Source of the DNA: Actinomycetes bacterium
GTDB lineage: Bacteria; Actinomycetota; Acidimicrobiia; Acidimicrobiales; JAJYXR01
Direction of reading: 5' to 3'
NCBI GenBank assembly: GCA_021801525.1
Contig: JAJYXW010000180.1
Location: 1-39,695, forward strand
Length of the DNA stretch: 39,695 nucleotides
Part shown: one piece after another, positions 32,341 to 39,695 of the stretch
Position numbering within the stretch: the stretch's first letter is position 1
Layout of the letters: each line of letters opens with the position of its first letter
The notes under the pieces: generated by a model
Databases searched by the model: none
Told to the model about the DNA's origin: nothing
Seen by the model: the letters and a program-made list of their open reading frames with translations, nothing else
Position numbers and translations under genes: made by a program

Positions 32341-34235
32341 GCCCGGGAGACGGCATCACCATGCCGGGCAACACGACGGGCAACACGACGGGCAACACGA
32401 CGGGCAACACGACGGGCAACACGACGGGCAACACGACGGGCAACACGCAAAGCAGCACAGAGAGCAGCGGGACGGACGCGCCTTCTCCTCTCGGGGATCT
32501 CCGCGCCGCCGATCAGGGTACCCCCTGGACCATGCAAGCACCGACGGTCCATATGCCTTCCCCGGTGGCGAGCAAGCCCAGACGGGGCCGCGTATTCCTT
32601 CCGTCCCTGCTGGCAGGTGCCGGCATCGCCTTCTCGCTCCCGCCGTGGGGATGGTGGGTGCTCGCGTTCCCGGCGGGAGCGCTGCTCTGGTGGCGCATCG
32701 GAGGCCTCCGGGCCCGTACGCGGCTATTCGCCGGCTGGGTGGCAGGGCTGGGGCTGTTCATCCCGGGGCTGTGGTGGGCGACCTCGTTCAACCTCTACGG
32801 CGGCATCGTGCTGATACTCGTGGAAGCCTTGGCGCTCGGTGTGGCGTGCTTCATGTCACCGCCGGGCAGGGGGCGCACTCCCGCTCTGGCAGGCGCGATG
32901 GTGCTGCTCGAGTCCCTCCGCGACAGCTGGCCTTTCGGCGGTCTCCCGATCGGCAGCCCCGCGCTCGGGCAGGCCGGCGGGCCGTTGCTCGGGGCGGCCC
33001 GCCTGGGGGGGCCGCTCGTCCTCGTCGGTCTCGTCTGGCTTGGAGCGGGAGCCGTCGGAGCCGGGTCATATGCCGTCGCACGGTCGCTTGGCGCGAGCGC
33101 AGCCGAACGCCGGCGCGCGAGCGCCTGGGCCTCCCTTGCGTCCCACCACGGCATGGAACCACCTCCTGCCGAACGGACGGGAAAGCGGATCAGGGGGCAC
33201 GCCAAGAGCGCGGCCGTCAGCATGGTGGTAGTGGTCGCTGTGGGCGCGGCGGGCGCGCTCGCCCCAGCGGGCGGCCCAGCGGTCTCCCACCTGCGGGTTG
33301 CTGCCGTGCAGGGGGGTGGGATTCGGGGGCTGAGCAAGGAACAGGTGAACCCGGCCACGGTGCTCGCCGCGCAGTACGCAGCCACGGCCGAGATACCCAG
33401 AGTCGACGGCGGAAAGCCGCCATCGCTCGTCCTCTGGCCCGAGGACGTGGTCTCCCTGGACGGTCTGCTCGTCGACTCGCCGGAGTACGCAGAGCTCTCG
33501 GCCCTGGCCGTTCATCTCCATGCGACGCTGGTAGTCGGCGTCACGGAGACGGTGTCGCCCACCCACTTCAGGAACGAGGTGGTGGCCTTCGCTCCCAACG
33601 GCCGCCTCGTCGCCCATTACGAGAAGGTGCACCGTGTCCCATTCGGGGAGTACGTGCCGGACAGGTCGTTCTTCTCGCACCTCGCCAACCTCTCCCGAGT
33701 GCCGCTGAACGCGATACCGGGCCACGGTAACGGGTTGCTCCGCACCCCGGCCGGACCCCTCGGCGTGATGATCTCCTACGAGGTGTTCTTCGCGAACCGG
33801 GGACGGCCACCGACCCGTGCGGGAGCAGACCTGCTCCTCGTGCCTACCAACACGTCGTCGTACTCCACCGGCCAGGTGCCCACCCAGGAGATTGCCGCTT
33901 CGCGCCTGCAGGCGGTGGAAGAGGGGCGCGACCTGGTGCAGGCGGCGCCGACGGGCTTCTCCGCGATCCTGAACAACCGCGGCCAGGTCTTCCACCGCAG
34001 CACCCTCTCCGAGCGTGACGTGATCGTCGCGACGGTGGCGCTCCGGACAGGCAGGACCATGTTCGAGCGCTTCGGGGACCTTCCGGTGCTCGTGCTGTCC
34101 GGATTGGCGGTGATAGCAGGCTGGGCGCTCACAGTCACCACCCCCGACGACAGCCCCGGTGCCTCGGCCGCTCGCGAGCGCTGGCGCAAGATGCGCGCCC
34201 GCCGGCGAAGTCGCGGCGCTGCCGCTCACGCATAA
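32337..34235 (+). CDS. lnt: Apolipoprotein N-acyltransferase-like protein (Lnt) with Ser at the nucleophile
   Basis: A 632-residue membrane protein. An Asn-Thr-Thr-Gly repeat tail (about 11-37) and a flexible region precede roughly six helices (85-310), then a nitrilase-type domain (318-580) and a C-terminal helix with a basic tail. The nitrilase triad of Lnt is Glu-Lys-Cys. Glu369 (LWPED) and Lys430 (HYEKVHRVPFGEY) are present. The Cys place reads MISYEVFF, with Ser480 encoded by TCC at 33774-33776. Lnt adds a third acyl chain to lipoproteins; whether this protein can is uncertain. GTG 32337 overlaps the cgoX stop; ATG 32361 is possible. Confidence 0.85.
   Translation: MSPGDGITMPGNTTGNTTGNTTGNTTGNTTGNTTGNTQSSTESSGTDAPSPLGDLRAADQGTPWTMQAPTVHMPSPVASKPRRGRVFLPSLLAGAGIAFSLPPWGWWVLAFPAGALLWWRIGGLRARTRLFAGWVAGLGLFIPGLWWATSFNLYGGIVLILVEALALGVACFMSPPGRGRTPALAGAMVLLESLRDSWPFGGLPIGSPALGQAGGPLLGAARLGGPLVLVGLVWLGAGAVGAGSYAVARSLGASAAERRRASAWASLASHHGMEPPPAERTGKRIRGHAKSAAVSMVVVVAVGAAGALAPAGGPAVSHLRVAAVQGGGIRGLSKEQVNPATVLAAQYAATAEIPRVDGGKPPSLVLWPEDVVSLDGLLVDSPEYAELSALAVHLHATLVVGVTETVSPTHFRNEVVAFAPNGRLVAHYEKVHRVPFGEYVPDRSFFSHLANLSRVPLNAIPGHGNGLLRTPAGPLGVMISYEVFFANRGRPPTRAGADLLLVPTNTSSYSTGQVPTQEIAASRLQAVEEGRDLVQAAPTGFSAILNNRGQVFHRSTLSERDVIVATVALRTGRTMFERFGDLPVLVLSGLAVIAGWALTVTTPDDSPGASAARERWRKMRARRRSRGAAAHA
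32366..32447 (+). repeat. 12-bp minisatellite at the lnt N-terminus
   Basis: Six full copies and a partial seventh of GGGCAACACGAC. It is in frame and encodes Gly-Asn-Thr-Thr units. Confidence 0.95.
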
Positions 34236-34300
34236 GCGGAGCCACCGCTTATGCACAAGCGGAACTACCGCTCGTGCATAAGCGAAACTGCCGCTCGTGC
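34231..34300. terminator. Three tandem hairpin units between convergent genes
   Basis: The first is perfect: CATAAGCGG, loop AGCCA, CCGCTTATG (34231-34253), and contains the lnt TAA. The second (34253-34277) and third (34276-34300) are degraded copies of the same palindrome at a 23-base period. They lie between lnt and the minus-strand HAD gene, so bidirectional termination is likely. The rest of 34301-34346 shows nothing further. Confidence 0.6.
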
Positions 34301-34346
34301 ATAAGGAGCGGCGACGCCGTGCACGGACGCGAGGAGAGCGCCCGGT

Positions 34347-34928
34347 TCAGTCGTAGTACCCGGAGTGGATGTAGACGCAAGGGACTCCCACAGCCCGGAA
34401 CATGTCGCGGTTTCGCGGGTCGTCCTCGAACGCGAGGCGCAGGTCAAACCCGTGCTCCCGGAGAGCCGCTACGGCGGTGCGCTTGAAGGACGCCACGTTG
34501 GCGTGGTCGCCGGCTTCGCGCATCAAGAGGAGGTCGTAGCGCACGCAGTAGCGGGCAAGCCATGCGAGCGTCTGGGGACGCACACGAAAGGGCCGGCCGG
34601 TGAGGAGCACCACCTGGAGCGCCGGGTCCAAGAGCTCCAGGAGCCTGGCAAGCTCCTCTATAACCGGGTCCTCGCTGCACGCCTCGAAGAAGGCGTCCCA
34701 GTCGCGCTTTCCCCGCTCGATGAAGTGCTGACGTCCCGCTGCATCCGAGAGCACGCCGTCTATGTCGAAGACGACCGCGGGCCCCGGGGTCACCGGGCCC
34801 GCCCGCCAAGACCAGCTCGGCCTTCCCGGATCGGGCAGCCTCGCCGCTCGGGCGCGCCCGGGGTCACGGCCCGGGCGAGCACCGCCTGCCCAGCCTGAGG
34901 CACCCTCCTCTCCTCCGGGGGCACTCAC
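34347..34928 (-). CDS. HAD-like phosphatase (polynucleotide 3'-phosphatase-like fold)
   Basis: A 193-residue protein if started at GTG 34928. The HAD motif I is FDIDGVL (nucleophile Asp55, acid Asp57), motif II is LLTGRP (Thr110), motif III Lys149 (ASFKR) and motif IV FEDDPRNRDMF (Asp169, Asp170). The shape resembles small HAD domains of the polynucleotide-kinase 3'-phosphatase group, but the substrate is unknown. The first 45 residues are Gly/Arg/Pro-rich. GTG 34928 has GGAGGA five bases before it and lies 19 bases after the acs stop; GTG 34793 would give a 148-residue core. The two genes look like one operon. Confidence 0.8.
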   Translation of the reverse strand: MSAPGGEEGASGWAGGARPGRDPGRARAARLPDPGRPSWSWRAGPVTPGPAVVFDIDGVLSDAAGRQHFIERGKRDWDAFFEACSEDPVIEELARLLELLDPALQVVLLTGRPFRVRPQTLAWLARYCVRYDLLLMREAGDHANVASFKRTAVAALREHGFDLRLAFEDDPRNRDMFRAVGVPCVYIHSGYYD

Positions 34929-34947
34929 CGCTGTCCTCCGCGAGCGC

Positions 34948-36954
<2,007 letters not shown>

Positions 36955-37198
36955 ACCTGCTCTCTCCCCCTTCCGCTATCCATGCTGCCGGCAACCTCGG
37001 CACTCGCCTGGGCACTTTCCTGGGCCGCCGGGGCACTCGCCTGGGCCGCCAGGTAGATCTCCGGCCCGAGCGAGCTTAGAGGCTCAGCGGATAGGGATGC
37101 CGGACGAGCCCGCTGGGCCCTACGAGGTCTCCTGGGTCGCCGCCTCACAACACCTGAGGCTCCCGGGACGGCGGCGTTCCTGGCAAGATGGACACACA
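36955..37198. promoter_or_regulatory. Divergent intergenic region acs / MprF-like gene
   Basis: This 244-base spacer holds two direct repeats of GGCACTCGCCTGGGC (36999-37013 and 37032-37046) and, on the minus strand, TAAGCT at 37082-37077 that may be the acs -10. No clear -10 spaced for a leaderless start was found for the plus-strand gene. Repeats this close to two promoters could be operator sites, but there is no direct evidence. Confidence 0.3.
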
Positions 37199-39695
37199 AT
37201 GGCGGAGAGCCCCCAGACATCCTCGCCGTCGGTATCACCGTCGGTAGCGCCGGAGCACCCGACAGCGCCCGGAGAGCCAGGGATGGCACGAACGGCCCAG
37301 CCCCGGAACGAGCCGCCCGCTGCCGTGGAGAAGGTTGCCATTGGCGTGGGAGGCCGCGTCATGGTCCTGGCCAACCTGGCACTGGCACCAGAGCCGTCCG
37401 CGGCATCGTTGGCCGCGTCAGCCGTAGTGGCGCGCGCGCTGCGCTCCTGGCACGGACCCGGAACGCTGGTGGTGGCCGGAGGGCTGCTGGACCCTGCGGC
37501 ATCGAGCGAAGGTGGTGCGCGCCTCGCGCTCGAGGCCCACGGTGAGCTGTCTGGCGCGTTCGGCGATTTCGCACGGGGCGATGGTCGCCGCTTGATCGTG
37601 CTGCCAGGTCGCGACGACTCCGCGATCTCGACCGACCCGGCAGCGCGCAAAGCCGTAGAAGCCCTGGGGGCCCAGGTCGCCAGCGCTGTGGACCTGGAGA
37701 TGACTGCAGCGACCGGCACAAGGCTCGTGCGCGTCGAGGCCGGGGCCGCAGGCGGGATCACGGCCGGGGAGGGTGCAGGCGGGATCACGGCCGGGGAGGG
37801 TGCAGGCGGGAGCGCAGGAGCTCGAGGTGAGCGCGCTGGGGAGGACGGCGCCCACCTGGGATCCGACAGCGCGAGAAACGGCGTGCTCTCCGCACTTCGC
37901 GGCGCAGCCGCGGCGGCAAGTGCCCCGGGTGAGAGCACGCGGCGACCGTGGCTGGACGGTGCATCCCGCCTCGCCGATCCCTCCTCGCTGCACAGGTTCT
38001 TGACGTCGCGCCTGCTGTACCGCCGAATGGCCAGGTACTGCTGGTGGCTGCTCCTCCCCCTTGCGGTGGCCGTGCTACTGCGCCTCCCCGTCGCAATAGG
38101 TGCTATCGACCACCTTCTCCGCAACCATCCTGCCCCCAGGCGTCTGATAGCCAGGGCCCATGCCGCTAACTGGGAAGACCGGATCGCGCTGGCAGGCGCT
38201 GCAACGCTCGCCGAGGTGCTCGTCCTCGCGGGAGTCGTGGCGCTCCTCGCTCGCAAGGCCTGGGGAGCGTTGGGCGGCGGGCAGCTCCGGCCATCGGGCA
38301 CGGGGGACCCCTCGGCAGGCACCACGATGAACGACGAGCAGCGCGACTCGGCGGTGGCCCTTGTCGCTCTGGGCTACGCAGGGCTGGTGAGCGGGGCAAC
38401 GCTGCAGGCGGAGCTTACGCACCTCGGTTCGCCCGAAACAGCCGACGGAGCGCCGGGTACGGCCGCCAAGCCGGCGGGTACGGCCGGCGGGCTCCCTCCC
38501 GTCGGCTTCTTCGCATGCGTCGGCGCCATGGGCGAGATCGTGGAGGAGCTGCCAGGACGAGTAGGCCTGCCTCCAGTGTTCGCCCATCGCCGCCAGACGG
38601 GCTGGGTGGAGCTCGAAACCGGGGCCGATCTCCACGTCCGCCTGCTCATGGCTCGCTCGGAGGGTGAGCAGCCCACGATGATCGAGCGTCTCGTCGCCAG
38701 AACCGAGAGGCTGCACGACACCTACCCGAGTGTCGTGGCGAGCCTGCCGGCGGGTGCGTCGTGGCCGCCCGCTCCCGATCTCAGCACGCTCAAGCGGAGG
38801 TCGCGCAGGGTCCGGAGGCTCGCCGCTTCGGCTATCGCCGTAGCGGGTGCCGTAGACCTGCTCGGGGCGCTGACCCCCCCGCTCAGGAGCCATCTCCGCC
38901 TCGTCGACCAGGTGCTGCCACTGGGCGCAAGCCAGGCGGCAGGTGCGCTCGTCGCCTTGGCCGGGCTCGCGCTGCTCGCCCTGGCGCGTGGCGTGAGGCG
39001 GGGGCAGCGCCGGGCCTGGGGCATAGCCGTGGTGCTGCTCTCGAGCTCGGTCGTCCTCCACGCTGCGCGCGGCGGGGACCTCGTCGGCACCTTGGTCGCT
39101 CTGGCGGTCCTGGCACTGCTCGTCGTGCGTCGCGACGAGTTCACCGCCGGCTCGGACAGGCAGTCGTCGCGAGCGGCGGCCTTCACGCTGGCCGGCGGGA
39201 CCTTGGGGGCCACGGCTCTCGCAACGGCGATCGTCGAGCTGAGCGTCCACGTCCACCAAGGGCGACGGGTTACCTCGCTCGGCACCCTGCAGGCGGCCGA
39301 AGCCGTTCTCGGACGCCTCGTCGGCATACACACGATCGCCCTGCCCGACAGGCTCGACGACTTCCTGTCGCCGAGCCTCCTGGCCATCGGGCTCACGCTC
39401 GCGTCGACGGTACTGCTACTGGCCACACGACCGGTCGTGGACCGGCGCCGGGCGTCGGGGCGTTTCGCCGAGATACGGGCACGCGACATCGTGCGGCGCC
39501 ACGGAGCGGGGACACTCGACTACTTCGCCCTCCGTGGTGACAAGCGCTGGTTCTTCCACCGTGACACCTTGGTCGCATACGCAATCTACGGGGGCGTCTG
39601 CCTGGTGTCGCCGGACCCGATCGGCCCCGCGAGCGAGCGAGCACACGCCTGGGGCGCCTTCCGCCGCTTCGCAGACGGGAACAGCTGGGTGGTCG
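37199..39695 (+). CDS. MprF/LysX-like membrane protein (DUF2156) with an N-terminal degenerate phosphoesterase-like domain; cut at right edge
   Basis: 832 codons from ATG 37199 run off the window. Residues 40-185 look like a calcineurin-type metallophosphoesterase in shape, but the metal-site motifs are gone: GDxH reads LANLALAP, the second GD reads GGLLDP, GNHD reads GRDDS, and no HGH follows. Residues 265-330 hold two helices (CWWLLLPLAVAVLL), and several more lie near 545-755. The C-terminal start of a DUF2156 domain is seen in LDYFALRGDKRWFF and GGVCLVSPDPIGP, as in lysyl-phosphatidylglycerol synthases/flippases. It may modify or move a membrane lipid. No Shine-Dalgarno sequence is clear, so the start is tentative. 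Confidence 0.8.
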   Translation, partial: MAESPQTSSPSVSPSVAPEHPTAPGEPGMARTAQPRNEPPAAVEKVAIGVGGRVMVLANLALAPEPSAASLAASAVVARALRSWHGPGTLVVAGGLLDPAASSEGGARLALEAHGELSGAFGDFARGDGRRLIVLPGRDDSAISTDPAARKAVEALGAQVASAVDLEMTAATGTRLVRVEAGAAGGITAGEGAGGITAGEGAGGSAGARGERAGEDGAHLGSDSARNGVLSALRGAAAAASAPGESTRRPWLDGASRLADPSSLHRFLTSRLLYRRMARYCWWLLLPLAVAVLLRLPVAIGAIDHLLRNHPAPRRLIARAHAANWEDRIALAGAATLAEVLVLAGVVALLARKAWGALGGGQLRPSGTGDPSAGTTMNDEQRDSAVALVALGYAGLVSGATLQAELTHLGSPETADGAPGTAAKPAGTAGGLPPVGFFACVGAMGEIVEELPGRVGLPPVFAHRRQTGWVELETGADLHVRLLMARSEGEQPTMIERLVARTERLHDTYPSVVASLPAGASWPPAPDLSTLKRRSRRVRRLAASAIAVAGAVDLLGALTPPLRSHLRLVDQVLPLGASQAAGALVALAGLALLALARGVRRGQRRAWGIAVVLLSSSVVLHAARGGDLVGTLVALAVLALLVVRRDEFTAGSDRQSSRAAAFTLAGGTLGATALATAIVELSVHVHQGRRVTSLGTLQAAEAVLGRLVGIHTIALPDRLDDFLSPSLLAIGLTLASTVLLLATRPVVDRRRASGRFAEIRARDIVRRHGAGTLDYFALRGDKRWFFHRDTLVAYAIYGGVCLVSPDPIGPASERAHAWGAFRRFADGNSWVV
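37748..37811 (+). repeat. 27-bp tandem repeat in the MprF-like gene
   Basis: Two perfect copies of a 27-base unit (37748-37774, 37775-37801) and a partial third. They add Ala-Gly-Gly-Ile-Thr-Ala-Gly-Glu-Gly units in frame, at the place where a real phosphoesterase would have its last metal-binding histidines. Confidence 0.9.

Noticed and set aside
32366..32447. Repeat tract at lnt as a CRISPR or integron-type array
   Set aside because: Tandem 12-bp copies without spacers that encode Asn-Thr-Thr-Gly in frame.
36984..37289. Minus-strand frame upstream of acs (about 100 codons)
   Set aside because: It crosses the MprF-like start and translates to low-complexity Ala/Gln/Ser/Arg text; only its last 10 codons from ATG 36983 are kept as a possible leader.

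Overview
This window is dense, high-GC bacterial DNA with almost no gene deserts. It carries 32 protein genes on both strands plus one leader ORF, many starting with GTG and joined by 4-base ATGA/GTGA overlaps. The gene set points to an actinobacterium. It has an actinobacterial bcc-aa3 respiratory chain (di-haem QcrC, three-helix Rieske QcrA, CtaF), a hemE-cpfC-cgoX cluster of the coproporphyrin-dependent haem branch, a WS/DGAT wax ester/triacylglycerol synthase, a HelD-type RNA polymerase ATPase and an MprF/LysX-like membrane protein. An Acidimicrobiia-like lineage is my guess from general resemblance and is not proven by anything here.

Layout. 1-8640 is accessory metabolism. It holds a truncated membrane protein at the left edge, a membrane-anchored GH39-like glycosidase, an SDR, a GNAT/crotonase pair, a tiny secreted two-cysteine protein, a WS/DGAT acyltransferase and a divergent membrane-linked alpha/beta hydrolase. 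8855-13724 is a complete branched-chain-type ABC importer: lipoprotein, fused LivH-LivM permease, LivG and LivF. 13795-16866 holds small membrane proteins, TatA and a metallo-beta-lactamase-fold alkylsulfatase-like enzyme preceded by a leader ORF.

16917-26077 is the respiratory block in two converging arms: ctaC-ctaD-ctaF on the plus strand, and ctaE-qcrC-qcrA-qcrB followed by an amino-acid permease on the minus strand. A helD-like gene ends 3 bases before ctaE. 28677-34235 reads hemE-cpfC-cgoX-lnt with 4-base overlaps throughout. 34347-36954 is acs followed by a HAD phosphatase. 37199 to the right edge is an MprF-like protein with an unusual N-terminal domain.

The genes fit together plausibly. 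HemE, CpfC and CgoX feed haem to the cytochromes. TatA belongs to the pathway expected to insert the Rieske protein, which has a twin-arginine motif. Lnt would acylate lipoproteins such as CtaC and the ABC binding protein. Acs, the crotonase, WS/DGAT and the hydrolase deal with acyl-CoA and storage lipid.

The most notable signals are: an open frame continuing from tatA past its TGA into a conserved-looking membrane protein without a normal start codon; a Cys-to-Ser change at the Lnt nucleophile; a metal-site-less phosphoesterase-like domain on the MprF-like protein; helD fused into the respiratory transcription unit; a recurring -10-like hexamer 6-8 bases before start codons (leaderless transcription); and a set of coding minisatellites with units divisible by three. 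No RNA gene, CRISPR array, insertion sequence or attachment site was recognised. No stretch longer than about 300 bases lacks a gene.
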